Source: Adineta steineri
Taxonomy: Eukaryota; Rotifera; Eurotatoria; Adinetida; Adinetidae
NCBI GenBank assembly: GCA_905250115.1
Contig: CAJNOI010000079.1
Coordinates: 62,001-126,000 of the forward strand
Direction of reading: 5' to 3'
Length of the DNA: 64,000 nt
The notes beneath the pieces are model-generated. The model had not been told where the DNA came from. It did no database searches and saw only the letters and a list, made by a program, of their open reading frames with translations. A program made the position numbers and the translations under genes. Shown piece by piece: positions 33,474 to 44,636 of this stretch (the stretch's first letter is position 1; each line of letters opens with the position of its first letter).

Positions 33474-35185
33474 TTATTGTTCTAAGAAACATAAATTTGC
33501 ATTCGGAAAATAATCTCCTAAAACATTTGTAGATTGTGATGCAGGAAATAATTCTAATTCATTTATTTTAGCACAATTAATACGAGTATCATCTCTTGTA
33601 AAATTATGTGTAACATATTTTAATGATTCATAGTTGATTGAAAGAAAAATATCCTTTGAAAAATACGTTTTCGTATCTACCAAAAATTCTTCAATATAAT
33701 CACTATGAACATCGATAATAATAAGTTCATGAAGATACGAATATTCAATAATAGATAAATTTTTATTATTATTATTATTGTTCAATTGCTTTCCATTTTG
33801 TGGTTCCCTATTAGTCAATGTCAGTTTTTCCATCGATGGAAATGAGTGAACAATTTGAAGAAAAAATTCATGTTCAAAAGGATGTTCATCATATAAGGAT
33901 ATTGCACGAACATGTTTAAATAATCCACCTGGAAAATTATTGGAGATTGAATTATAATATGGCGTAAAAGATGGATATGAATAAATATGACATTGACCTT
34001 GTTCTGCTTTTTGAAAGTAATCAACATACGAGATAATTGTATGATTAGAAAAGTTAACAAATGTACTTTGAATATCTTTTGTTGATGGTAAATTGATTGG
34101 ATTTCGAAGATGCATTACTGATCGGATATAAAATGAAAAATGATTTAACCATGGCATATAATCGATAATATCATTCATCAAATGATTTCCATCAATAAAT
34201 TTTTCATTAACACACACTGCAAAATACAAACTCAGTGCTTCGAGATTAGGCATTCGACCGAGAAGAGGAAGAATACTTTCACTATAAGTATCACTTTCGA
34301 CGTTCGATGATAGAGAAAAATCTTTTAAGTTTGGTAAATCTTTCTAAAAAAAACAAAATTCAGTTTGTTAATTGAGAAGATCAAGATTAACTAACATCAT
34401 TTTGAATCCCTTTTGAATTACAAAGATTAATCAAATCAACGTGAAGTGTTTGAAGTTGATCAAATCGACCATCGAGAAGATAAAGACAATCACTCATACA
34501 TTGTAATCTAATATTTAATTTTCGAAGAGTTGATGAATGAAATCTTGATGATGGTGGGTTGTGAAAAAATAAGCGTAGACGATTTTTATAGAATGATTCG
34601 TATAATATTAAATCATTTAGACTGATGAAAACAGTCAGAATATCATCAACTATATTCACAACGGTATCTAACATTGCTCGGCTATTATCAATTGTAATTA
34701 AAAGTGTTTTAATTTGTTTTTTGAACATACAAGATGATAGATTTTGATCTAAATAAATCTATAAAATTAGAAGAATATAATTATATTGAAGTTTTGTTTA
34801 TACCAGTCAAAAGATATTGAAGCGACTTCTCGTGAATATTATAAAGACCGAGACTATGTAAATTAGGATAACGAGCAGCACATAAAACATGTTTCATCGA
34901 TGTTGATTCAAGATCAAGCCATCTGATGTTATGATGAATTTCAGGTAAAATTTGTAAACAAAATCGATTGTATATTATATCACAACAAATTAGATCAAGA
35001 AAATGATCTGATAACCATTTGACAAATGTTAAACGACTAGTAAAAATTCGATCTTGAATAAATTTATTTATTCGTTGATTGACACCTTGTAAAGAATAAA
35101 GAACATCAAGATTGTTCAGCTTCTTGAAAATAATCATAAGGATTTCATCAGGTAAATCACTGAATTTAATGCATGAAGATTCCAT
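33474..35185 (-). CDS. F-box protein
   Basis: Three exons: 35185..34804, 34748..34396 and 34343..33474, with 55- and 52-nt introns. The second acceptor uses TTATTTAG|ATC, which restores the frame. 534 residues. The N terminus carries an F-box ('FSDLPDEILMIIFKKLNNLD', about residues 8-45), the motif that binds Skp1 in SCF ubiquitin ligases. The rest is leucine- and asparagine-rich with irregular repeats of 'L-x-x-L-x-L' type ('RYPNLHSLGLYNIHEKSLQY', 'PNLEALSLYF'), plausibly a leucine-rich-repeat-like substrate surface. Rotifers have large families of such F-box proteins. No breaks. Substrate unknown. Confidence 0.75.
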
Positions 35186-35494
35186 CGTTCCTATTGACTC
35201 TATGTGAAGGTCAATATTTATAGGTATACATTTATCCTTTTTATTTAAAATATATCTATATATAGCAGTTTGCCATACACTCAGACGACAAGAGAAGAGT
35301 CATAAGGTTAAATAGAGGACAATAGATAGATAAAGGTTATACATTTCGTTACAAATATGACCTATAGTCTTGGGAATGTGAATATGATATACAGATCATT
35401 CCCACACCGTTGTCTAACCTTATATTCTGTATATCGAAATAAAACAATCATTATATTAACAGAACGAAAGACAATATATGATACAAGAAAAGAA
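35186..35494. other. No gene seen
   Basis: 5' flank of the F-box gene. A TATATATAG-type run (about 35250-35265) may serve as its promoter; nothing else recognised. Confidence 0.4.
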
Positions 35495-35550
35495 TGGGTG
35501 TGGGGTGTGGGTGTTGGTATTAGTATTACATTTATCTAACACCCACACCC
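35495..35550. repeat. Telomere-like hairpin element
   Basis: Left arm GGGTGTGGGGTGTGGGTGTT; right arm AACACCCACACCC. It abuts the PKS fragment on its right. Confidence 0.85.
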
Positions 35551-35681
35551 TTCTGGTAATATTTCACGTATTTGATTAACAAAACAAGTACCTCGACTAT
35601 TAAATACATGTTCAATATGATAATATTCACAAAGAAAACGTCGTTTTTCTTCAGTTCCATCTATAGCAAAAATACGAGCAT
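35551..35681 (-). pseudogene. Polyketide-synthase enoylreductase fragment between two hairpins
   Basis: The 43 residues read on the minus strand include 'ARIFAIDGTEEKRRFLCEYY' and 'HIEHVFNSRGTCFVNQIREI'. This matches the pattern of the zinc-free dehydrogenase/enoylreductase domain of type I polyketide and fatty-acid synthases (G-T/S-x-E-K-R-x-[FY]-L, then H-[IV]-F-[NS]-SR-x-x-x-F). Only this piece remains. Both ends run straight into telomere-like arms (35495-35550 and 35682-35729), so the gene was cut on both sides. Bdelloids are known to carry horizontally acquired PKS-like genes; this is a scrap of one. Confidence 0.65.
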
Positions 35682-35729
35682 CTTGAGGGTGTGGGTGTGG
35701 AAGAGATACAGTATAGAAACCCACACCGT
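35682..35729. repeat. Telomere-like hairpin element
   Basis: TCTTGAGGGTGTGGGTGTGG on the left, ACCCACACCG on the right with a ~18-base loop. The outer right end is shorter than in other copies. Confidence 0.8.
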
Positions 35730-36283
35730 GTTCTATACTCGCGGATGGCCAATATTTTAGTTGAGAGTGTAGGTAGGATACGTATGATACATTCACGGCC
35801 ATCCATCTGTGCATTGAAAAATTTGAATTGATTGGTGTTTTGAAGTTTTCGACATTGTTCTAAAATATTTCAGTATTTAAAGAATTTTATTATTAAGACA
35901 AATATTCACCACACGCTTCGTAATTTTAAGATTTTAGTCAGCTTGGAAACTCTCCATCTGAAAATCGTAAAATATTTTGAATATGCAGCTATTATTTATT
36001 ACTGGAGAGAAAATCGAGTAGTTGTCCGGTTCTCAAAAAATACAGATTCAATTTCTGTTCAACTTTTATGACTGCATTTGTTCAAGTTCATTATATCTCT
36101 ATAATCAGCACCATTTTTAGATCACAGTATCATCATTCGAGAAAAGGATAGAACAACAATTTAAACAATATCTGTAAATCAAAATATTCTGTAGAAACTA
36201 TCAATAGATCATTTTTAAATTTTATTAGTATTCTTTATTGTCAATATAACGAATTATTTATAAAGAAACTGCATATAACAACA
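35730..36283. other. No gene seen
   Basis: Contains an inverted pair GGATGGCCAATA / ACGGCCATCC (35742-35810) just outside the hairpin, possibly an older outer arm. No coding feature recognised. Confidence 0.35.
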
Positions 36284-37606
36284 TCAAAACAAATAAAATT
36301 TCGAGATTATTTCAACAATGCTGCAAAAAAAAACAAATACCAAGCAAGAAAATAAGCAAAGGTTGTTTGTATAAGCATTGATATAGTCTATCGAACAAAT
36401 AATTATTTTAGGAATAATTCTATTATTTCGATATCGTCTCATAATATTAAATATTATTTTAGTAATAAGTGGAATAATAAATCGTAAAGAAACAGTTAAT
36501 CCTCCATATAAACCTAAAATTTTTGATATAATATAAATGGCGTAATCATCCTTTTGAGTTTCATAAGAACAATAAATCGGAGCACATTGACTATAAAATA
36601 ATGAATAGGAACTATTGATTTTCCATTCTTCAATAAACAATTCATCTGATATAGTTTGAATCAATGTATTTGTTTTAAAACGACTTATGCTTGAAGAATT
36701 CATAGCTGATATATTCATTCTATAAGTATATTGAAAACTAACAGTTGTGATATAATATAATAATGTTTCTACAACTGAACATCCAATATTCCATCCAGGC
36801 ATTGCAAATTTTGGAGTATTGTCTAAATTATGATAAATTCCTCCTGAATCAATACAATCACTTTGTGTTCCACATGAACATCCATTTTTCATTATTATTG
36901 GACTAATTGGAATTGTTGTAAAGCTACTATTTATGTCTCTCCACCAATACCAATTTAAAAAATATGAAGATACAAAAGCATTTCGATTCATTATATCACG
37001 TAGAAGTTTTAAACTTCGAGAAAATTTTGTTAAAGTTACGTTTTGAAATTGTAAAATAATATTTTCAATTTGAATATTAAATTCAGATTCTGATATTAAT
37101 TCAGTATTGATAAATGTTTCATTCAGAAATTGTTCAATTGCAGTATTAATTGTTACTTGAGAAATTTGACATAAATTCGAAAGAAATAAAAAATATACAC
37201 TACCACGTGCATGAATATCACGTCGTTCATAATAATACCAATCTCCTTGATGAAATAAATAGTTAATCCACTTCATATTAACAAAATCACTTGAACATAT
37301 TTGATGAAATGTTGTACTGATTTCTATAAAATCTTTATATGTAATTGATATTTTATTACAAGGACAATCAAGTGATTTTGAATAAGATATAAATAAATTG
37401 TCATAATCATTCTCAACAGGATTTGAAAAAGATTGATCTATAGTTATATCCGAAAATAGCATATATACTGTTATACTATATATACAAATTGAGAAAACTA
37501 ATAAATAAATTTTTGTTGATATTCGTTCAAGTCGAATTGTTTCAATATTATTTGATTCATTATCGAATAAATTTATCATTAAAAGTTTATCATTTAATCG
37601 ATCCAT
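36284..37606 (-). CDS. Rotifer-type multicopy membrane protein (unknown function)
   Basis: Single exon. I prefer the ATG at 37606 (MDRLNDKLLMINLF), 440 residues. The frame is open upstream, but those codons lie partly in the transposon end. One membrane segment near the N terminus ('IYLLVFSICIYSITVYMLF'), a long Asn-glycosylation-rich extracellular part with cysteines ('CPCNKISITYKDF', 'QICSSDFVNMKWINYL', 'GCSCGTQSDC'), and two C-terminal hydrophobic stretches ('GLYGGLTVSLRFIIPLI', 'NNLCLFSCLVFVFFCSIV'). A related but broken copy lies at 40019-41020 on the same strand. I recognise no named family; similar proteins are, as I recall, numerous in bdelloids. Looks intact. Confidence 0.65.
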   Translation of the reverse strand: MDRLNDKLLMINLFDNESNNIETIRLERISTKIYLLVFSICIYSITVYMLFSDITIDQSFSNPVENDYDNLFISYSKSLDCPCNKISITYKDFIEISTTFHQICSSDFVNMKWINYLFHQGDWYYYERRDIHARGSVYFLFLSNLCQISQVTINTAIEQFLNETFINTELISESEFNIQIENIILQFQNVTLTKFSRSLKLLRDIMNRNAFVSSYFLNWYWWRDINSSFTTIPISPIIMKNGCSCGTQSDCIDSGGIYHNLDNTPKFAMPGWNIGCSVVETLLYYITTVSFQYTYRMNISAMNSSSISRFKTNTLIQTISDELFIEEWKINSSYSLFYSQCAPIYCSYETQKDDYAIYIISKILGLYGGLTVSLRFIIPLITKIIFNIMRRYRNNRIIPKIIICSIDYINAYTNNLCLFSCLVFVFFCSIVEIISKFYLF

Positions 37607-37667
37607 TACTCGACTACAAATTCCAAAATTTTCTAAATAAAATAAAATATATTTGATTAATAAAATA

Positions 37668-39994
37668 CCCATGTAAATATTTTTTGTATAAAAACGCGTG
37701 TCAACTGCGTTCAAATCGCGTCTGAATTGCAGTAATAGGAACGCGTCTATACGCAGCGTGGATGAAACAATCCCTGCGTTTATACGCGATTAAGGAGAAA
37801 ATGCGTTTATATGCGGTTAGAAATAAAACGCGTCCAAACGCATCAATTGTTTCACTGACGACGCAGTTCGAATTTGAAACGATGCTAGACGCAGTTCAAA
37901 TATAAACTGTGATAATAAATAGAACTGCGTCTAGACGCGTTCGGCTGGATTTTAAAATTGAAAAAGAACATCACAATCCGTCTCAGGTTTGATCTGAGTT
38001 GCCATCAATATCCCCTAACGATGGTCTTTACCTCATTATAGGCCAACGGAGTGTTATTGCATTTTTTTTTAATTTTTCTAGAATGATATAAGTGAGAATA
38101 GAACAAGTGAACAAGCGAGAATAGAACAAGCGAACAAGCGATTAACAAGCAAGCATACATACCGTTCAGTCACATGTGACGACAATCGTTGTCATATGAA
38201 TGATGAACTGTATGTGAATCTCAAATTCATTATATGAATGCATGTATTATTTCAATAGTCTTGACATAAATATTTATTTTAAGTATTAATATTTCTATTT
38301 TCGTACACAAAATTAGCTTGAATGAAAAACAACCTGATATACAATTTTTTCTCAAATTTTTAAAATTTTGTTTTGTTCAAACCATTTTCGTTGTATTCTT
38401 TTTCTATAAAGCAAATTTTTATACAACTTTAAATGGCGCCAATATATCAAAATTTATTATTTGAACATTATATTTTATGAAATAATATACTTCTTTTTTT
38501 TCTATTTTCTTTTTGTCATCTAATGTAAATATCAGGAACAATTTTTCTATATGCTTAAAATTGAAATCCGTCACTTAAATTAGATATTTAGGGATTATTT
38601 CGACAAAGTTTAATTAAAATCGAAGAATAATATATGAAGAGATTGATATTTATTTATTCATAATAATTGATGATAGAAATAATAATTAATGATAGAAACA
38701 TTCAATATTGTTTATAGATTCGCTATTTGAAAACAATTGTTAGAATTTTACGCTTTTTGCCAGATACAGAATAATAAATATTTGAAATTTCGTTACGCAC
38801 AGTATTTTTTTTATTCCACCAAAATCTGTTTTGATAGATATATCTGTACACTTATAAAGAAGGGTATTTGTAATTTTGTGAAACTTTAGATGCTGTCGAA
38901 TATAATTAATAGTCTTCTACAAATGTTTTTGTCTCAAAGCTAACAGAAACATGTGTATTTTTTTGATATTTTTAATTCTTTTTTTTTCTTTGTTGGTCCG
39001 TATTTGAACAAAGATATTCATATTTGAATGATGATTTTGATCAAAGTATATTTTAATATAATTATTATAATAAAGAAGAAGTGTGTAGATTGCTTCAGAA
39101 TAACTATGAATCTAGCCTATTTATGTTAGTTGCTAATAAAATAACTTTTACATCCGATACATTCACATACATAAAGCTTTTAGACAAGCTAGTTCGTATC
39201 TTCATAGGAATTTTTATCTTACGTGCATGTAGTACTAAATATTTAAACTAATAATTTCTTTTAGTTCTTACTAAATTCAACTATATAAAAAATCAGATTG
39301 TATGCCTTTTTATAATTTTATGATATCTACGCTTGCTAAAATTGTAGAATAAACTTTTTTTATTATTTGCATTGCTGTAGGGATATAATTTAATACAAAA
39401 TCGCGTTGAGATGCGTTTGAATAAGTCTCATTGATCGCGTACAAACGCACTTTAACTAACGATCGCGTTCAACCGCGTTCGAAAAATGCATACAATTGCG
39501 TCTAGGTGCGCTTCTATACAAGATCGCGTTCAGATGCGTTTGGATATTTTGTATAACTGCGTATAGACGCGTTCAAGTATGCGATTGCGTGTAAACGCAT
39601 TTCAACATACTTTACCAACCGCTTGTAAACGCAGTTTAATTTAATGCCGCGTCCAAACGCGTTCGACGATTTTCTATACCTGCGAACCTACGCGTTAACA
39701 TATGCGACTGCGTGCAAACCCATTTCAAAAACTTAATCAACCGCTTGTAAACGCGATTTTGTTGACCCTCGCGTTCGGACGCATTGAAAACTTCTTTGAG
39801 CTGCGTCTAAAAGCGATCATATACACGATCGCGTCTAAACGCAAATTGAAATTATTTCCTTTTTGCGTTTGTATGCGTTTGTTCATACATACGCGTCTAA
39901 ACGCAGGAAAATTCAGTTTTAACCGCGTCTCACTGCGTTTTTCAATGAGAAACGCGATTATACGCGTCTATTCTGCGTTTCATGTTTACATGGG
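37668..39994. mobile_element. 2.3-kb TIR element with GCGT-rich subterminal arrays
   Basis: Starts CCCATGTAAAT and ends GTTTACATGGG, giving inverted termini CCCATGTAAA. Arrays of units such as GCGTTTATACGCG / GCGTCTAAACGC occupy 37690-37960 and 39400-39980; the ~1.4-kb centre is AT-rich with no open frame. Flanking bases offer at most a TA duplication. The terminal sequence is the same as the left end of block A at 23913, so the two may belong to one transposon superfamily. Non-autonomous as seen. Confidence 0.7.
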
Positions 39995-40018
39995 TAGAAT
40001 ATAGCTTCGAATATGCTC

Positions 40019-41020
40019 TCATCTTGAGGGTAAGTGTGAGTGTGGATATTGATTCATTTTTTTTACCCGCACCCACACCCTCAAGATCAATAACTCACGA
40101 TGATTTTCTTGTTGTATAGTTGAGATTTGTAATGAATTCTTATGTTTTAATCTATCAATAAATTTAAAAATAATTTTAATAATTAATGGAGAAAATAATC
40201 GAAGAATAACATTAATTCCACCGATAAGACTGATAATACTAGTCTTTTTTTCATAAGTAAATGAACAAGATGAAGGTTTACATTTTTCATAATAAATTGA
40301 GTATGATGAAGAGAAATTCCATTTTTCAATCATAATTTCATTAAAAATTATTTCAACTGACGTATTTGGAGAATATCGACTAGATAATCTTGAATTAAGT
40401 GGAGTTATAGAAGGGAACATTGGAAGTTGTGCTGTATTGACAGCTATTCGTAATTGATCTAAACAAGTTTTTTCAAACCAACACATCAATGATGATTTCA
40501 ATACAGAATCCATAATCGAACAGCCGAATCGTATACTATCAAGATTCCAATCCATTTTAAAAAAATTTTCCACCAAATCATCAAGGCTAACAACAAGTTT
40601 ATTATCTATATCACATGTTGAATCAAGAACACAATAACATTTATCACCGCTTGTATTCAGAGTATACATAGCCTGCGTTACGATCACTGTAGCATATGTT
40701 CCATTTGGCCAGTACCATAATACTAAAATACTGATTACTATGAAGTAATTCATTATTTAAAGACATTCGATAAAGATATTCAGTTTTTGTTAGTTGAATA
40801 AACGTATTTATTGATGAATTTATTTGTGAATAAAATAAATTATTTGTTAAAATTTGAGCATGAAAAAATGTTGTTGATAAAAATCGATTAATTTCATTAT
40901 TAATTATTATTTTAGCAATATCACAAAATGTTTCTAATGTTTGAAAATATGATGGAGCAAATGATAAAAAATCAATATATGCATTAGAAGTATTATAATG
41001 AAGAAAACTTTCCCTAGTCG
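40019..41020 (-). pseudogene. Broken paralogue of the 36-kb membrane protein
   Basis: Reads leftward from about 41020: 'AYIDFLSFAPSYFQTLETFC', 'FIQLTKTEYLYRMS'. A frame change near 40730 is needed to continue as 'LVLWYWPNGTYATVI', 'CYCVLDSTCDID', 'MIEKWNFSSSYSIYYEKCKP' and 'LIGGINVILRLFSPLIIKII'. These align in order with the intact gene at 36284. The N-terminal third is missing at an AAGATCTT-rich block. The last ~22 codons are read from a telomere-like hairpin, so the C-terminal membrane segment is lost too. Confidence 0.75.
40020..40088. repeat. Telomere-like hairpin with complete TIR ends
   Basis: One of the cleanest copies: ATCTTGAGGGTAAGTGTGAG at 40021 and CACCCACACCCTCAAGAT ending 40087. 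The loop contains GATTCATTTTTTTTACCC. It truncates the downstream end of the membrane-protein paralogue. Confidence 0.9.
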
Positions 41021-41168
41021 AACATCTTGTAAGCAAGATCTTGGCCAAGATCTTAGGAACAGATAAGTGAACAGATCTTGAAAAAATAGGTACAGATAAT
41101 TTGATTATCTTGTACACAAGATCTGTGACTAGATCTTAGGTACAGATTGCTAAGATCTTATGTACAGG
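41021..41168. repeat. AAGATCTT-rich palindromic block
   Basis: Contains about seven copies of AAGATCTT or close variants, including the perfect palindrome AAGATCTTGGCCAAGATCTT, mixed with GTACAGAT/ACAAGATC units. It sits exactly between the truncated 5' end of one dead gene and the truncated 3' end of another. Probably a small transposable element; clear termini were not identified. Confidence 0.6.
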
Positions 41169-42594
41169 TTGTTAATATTATTAGAGCATTGTAATAGTTA
41201 TCTGATCTATTGTGTGAACTATGGTTGATTGTTTGATCGTAGAAACATCGAGCAATTTGTCCAACAGTTGAAAGAAGTTCTTTATTCCATTTGGCAATGT
41301 ATGGATCTTGTAGATTGAGTTCTTGACGTTCGACAGTTGGAATAAAATGGCTGTAGACATGCATTCCTATACCAATCGATTGATGTGTTCCAAGTCCAAT
41401 AAATATAAATCCTGATGGAATAATTTCATTATCAACAAATTTTAATGGGAGGATCCGTTCGAGAATTTGACTATTTAGATTCTTATCAACTAACGATGAC
41501 TGTAGTTGTTGTTGTTTAACAATAGTCTAAAGAAAGAAAAAAACAATAGAAAAATGAAAAACAAAAAAAAAGAATTTGTCATTCACATTAAATGGTACGA
41601 ATAAAAGTTGAATTTTGATACTAGATGGTAAACGTTTCAAAATACGTTCAATATAATTATGAAATTGCTGATCAACATTGACACTAGCTTCGACAGTTAT
41701 ATGACCAAGAACAATGGATGCAGTATTATCAATAGTAATAACTTGTTCTGTAACAACAAATGAATCAATATGTAACATATGATTAATAGAAGACTGTGGT
41801 TTAAATGTAAATGTATTATGAATTGATGGATTATCATATTTGTTTTTAGATATATGAAAGACAGTTAATGAATTGATTGTTATGACAAGATTCATAATAT
41901 GTCGTGTGAATGAAAGAACTATTTATAGGGTAAAATAAAACAGAAGTAGAGAATTGGTTTTTATTTTTTACTAAATTCTTTTACCTTTGGCAAAATAAGC
42001 TTTCAATTCAGTTAAATTGATTGTGGACATAACTTTCTTTGTTTCTTCGCTATTATTTAAATTTTATTCGATGCATAGAGTGGGTTTATCTCGCATTTTA
42101 AGAATAATTGAAGTTTCATTGATTTTTTCTTGAATTGATAGTTTATCATGTCGATATAACAATTGATCGCCTTTCCAAACAAATTTCATATACTCTTTTC
42201 CAGATTTAATCATTGGTTCATTGGTATATGCAAATACAGAGAAAAATCCAACACCAAATTGACCAACTGATTGAGGATCTGTATTTCCTTCGGCAATAGT
42301 AGCAACACGTTGCCAATCAGTTTCCGAGAAGATCTTACCATTGTTTATCATACGAAGTTCAGTGATTGTTTGAGCATGAAAATCTGTCTCTTTTGATAAT
42401 GATGAAGATGGTGCATTGCATTTAATTTGCAAATGGAAGGATGTTGCGTGACTATCATCCGCATTTTGAATGAGTTCTCGACAGACAACAAAATCCGATG
42501 AATATTGTGTAAGTATTTTATCAATCATCTTTCGTATATTGACACGAACTTCATGTAGTTGTCCGTTTCGTGAATCATTTAGAATTTCTGCCAT
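41158..42594 (-). pseudogene. DUF3684-type (fungal-like) HSP90/sacsin-fold ATPase, broken
   Basis: Three exons with matching phases: 42594..41985, 41918..41587 and 41526..41158. Start MAEILNDSRNGQLHEVRVNI. The ATP-binding motifs are clear: N box ELIQNADDS (residues 40-48) and glycine loop GQFGVGFFSVFA (about 111-122), as in GHKL-fold ATPases. Downstream 'ELKAYFAKVLSFTRHIMNL' and 'FIPTVERQELNLQDPYIAKW' follow the order of the large fungal DUF3684 proteins as I know them. An in-frame TAA lies at 42064-42066 (codon 177). The 3' end is truncated by the AAGATCTT block, which supplies the final stop. Full-length relatives exceed 1,000 residues. Function of the family is not established. Confidence 0.75.
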
Positions 42595-43613
42595 ATCTGA
42601 AAGAGATATAAATATGAGTTCGTATATTAAAATAACTATATCATTATTCAGTTTCTTTCAACATACCTCTTATTCTATTGAAGCAAATGACAAATCTTCA
42701 AACTTCCTTAGTTTATATAGATTGCATGGATGTTTGAAAAAATATTTCAAGAATGTAAATGGTTGAAATCTAAATTTCCAACTAATAATAAGATAGATAA
42801 GCTATATCAATATCTATCATGTGAATCATTTTATTCATCTGTAAGTTATGTTGGAAAAAATGTTTTTATATAAATAACGATAAAGAAAGAACGACACCAA
42901 AAGATTTTACAATATTAGACCTGAAAATGAAGAATATGAACATGAGGAATAAAAAAACGCAAATAGCGATAGAAGATTCCTTTTTTTATTGATGCTTCTT
43001 GATAATAATGTCTCATATTTCATCGATAATTTATTTTTTTTTGCCTTTCTTTAGTGAATGAGCATGGATTTACCAAAGTCATTTCTTGTACAAGAAAATG
43101 AATACTGACACCCACTCACACCTATCGACTGGTGTGATTTATTATTCACAATTATGAGTTACAGTGGGATCGGAGTTACGACGCAATTGCGTTGTAATGA
43201 AACACAGGTGATGTTACAAGAGGAAAAAAAATGATAATAAATAAGAATGCAACAACACACACACATGCCTTGATAAAGAAAGAATAAACTGATATACTGA
43301 ATACGTTTATTATTATTATGCTATTTGTTTTAAAAATATTGTCTACTGTACATGCAATTCTAATCATCTTCCATTGTAACTTCGAAACTTAATTTTATGG
43401 AGTTAGTTGTCTGAAAAACGTGTTATATGAATTGAAAATAATAAAGAATGAATGAATGTTAAAATTTTAATATTTATCTGAAATATTTATTATAACTTAG
43501 TATGTGAAATGAAAATAGATAAAATAGAAGAAAAAATAAAATAAATAAAAGATAAAATTTTGAAAGAGTTAAAGTATATAAAAGAACAGTTAATATTTTT
43601 GGCTCTTAGTTCA
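42595..43613. other. No gene; weak telomere-like traces near 43106-43135
   Basis: GACACCCACTCACACC followed by CTGGTGTG is a possible eroded hairpin. The rest is AT-rich without a recognisable gene. Confidence 0.4.
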
Positions 43614-44636
43614 TTATTCATGAATATTATTTAAAAATCGAACGTTTAATTGCCATGGTAAAGGACAAACAGATGGATCAATATCTAAATGATACGTTTT
43701 ATTGAGACGTTCATTTGTCAAACTAAGTATTTTAGAATCACAATCGACTACCAATAAATATGTGTCACCAAGACCTAAATTATTTTCATATTTATCATAA
43801 TCTCGTACAGCATTTCCATTGAGACAAACCAGACCATCTCCAGTCCATCCATAAGTAGAAGGAGTATTCCATAAACTATTTCTTGAATTTGCATTTTTTG
43901 ATTTGATGCCAAAAAACATGCCATTGCTCCTGTAACGAAATCTATGTACTCCTGTCTTCAGTTCACCTGTGTTATATGGATCAAAATCGCGACAGTCGGG
44001 TACGATAAGGTGAAATGATTCAGTAAGATTTGTAATTTCATCAACATCTGACAAATCTGGAGGCTCATTTGGTGGAAAATCTCCATCGACGATAAGTTTT
44101 GAAATAAATGGTTCGACAAATCTTATTCGAGCAAAATCTGTTCTAAATTCTTTTATTTTATTTTTTAAACGATGTAATTCCGCATTCCATTTTTTCAAAT
44201 GTGGTTCAAGAAAGCCATCAGTTTCCATAGCTCGATGTAACATTGTTATATCAAGTGTAGTTCGACTAGGTAATAGATTTGTGTGATGTTGAAATAATTT
44301 ATTTGCTTGCTCTCGAGCGTCGATAGCTGCTTGTTTAATAAGTGTCATTGATCGGATTTCCCAATCATCAATTTGTGTAAGTAGACTATCCTTTCCTGTT
44401 TTTAATATTCTCTGACGTCTACGTAATTCTTCATTCGAATTCGCATTCCATTGTTCACACGTATTGATGAATTGTTGAAGCTCGTTTCTCAACAGCTGTC
44501 GATGACCACCAGTATCTCGCGAGCAAAAAATCTTACCACAACCAATACATTGATATGTCCCATTTGGTTTTTCGCATGTCGAACAATGTGGACAATGAGC
44601 TTCAGAAAAAACCCACAGGTGTGTATTATTGTACAT
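43614..44636 (-). CDS. B-box-like / coiled-coil / SPRY-like protein, paralogue of 7.7-kb gene
   Basis: Single exon; first ATG at 44636 gives 340 residues (MYNNTHLWVF...). The zinc-binding cluster CSTC...CIGC...C (Cys18, Cys21, Cys30, Cys33, Cys38) plus His45 resembles a B-box. Residues about 50-190 form a coiled coil. The C-terminal ~115 residues ('STYGWTGDGLVCLNGNAV', 'CPLPWQLNVRFLNN') are the same SPRY-like domain as in 7669-8682. A possible splice acceptor (TTTTTTCTGAAG) just before the first cysteines means a short upstream exon cannot be excluded. No RING finger. The two copies lie 36 kb apart on opposite strands. Confidence 0.7.
   Translation of the reverse strand: MYNNTHLWVFSEAHCPHCSTCEKPNGTYQCIGCGKIFCSRDTGGHRQLLRNELQQFINTCEQWNANSNEELRRRQRILKTGKDSLLTQIDDWEIRSMTLIKQAAIDAREQANKLFQHHTNLLPSRTTLDITMLHRAMETDGFLEPHLKKWNAELHRLKNKIKEFRTDFARIRFVEPFISKLIVDGDFPPNEPPDLSDVDEITNLTESFHLIVPDCRDFDPYNTGELKTGVHRFRYRSNGMFFGIKSKNANSRNSLWNTPSTYGWTGDGLVCLNGNAVRDYDKYENNLGLGDTYLLVVDCDSKILSLTNERLNKTYHLDIDPSVCPLPWQLNVRFLNNIHE

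Noticed and set aside
34387..34728. Separate small gene between the F-box exons
   Set aside because: It is the second exon of the F-box gene; donor/acceptor phases join it to both neighbours.
39702..40004. Open frame of 100 codons at the right end of the 2.3-kb element
   Set aside because: It is read from GCGT-rich subterminal repeats and has no protein character.
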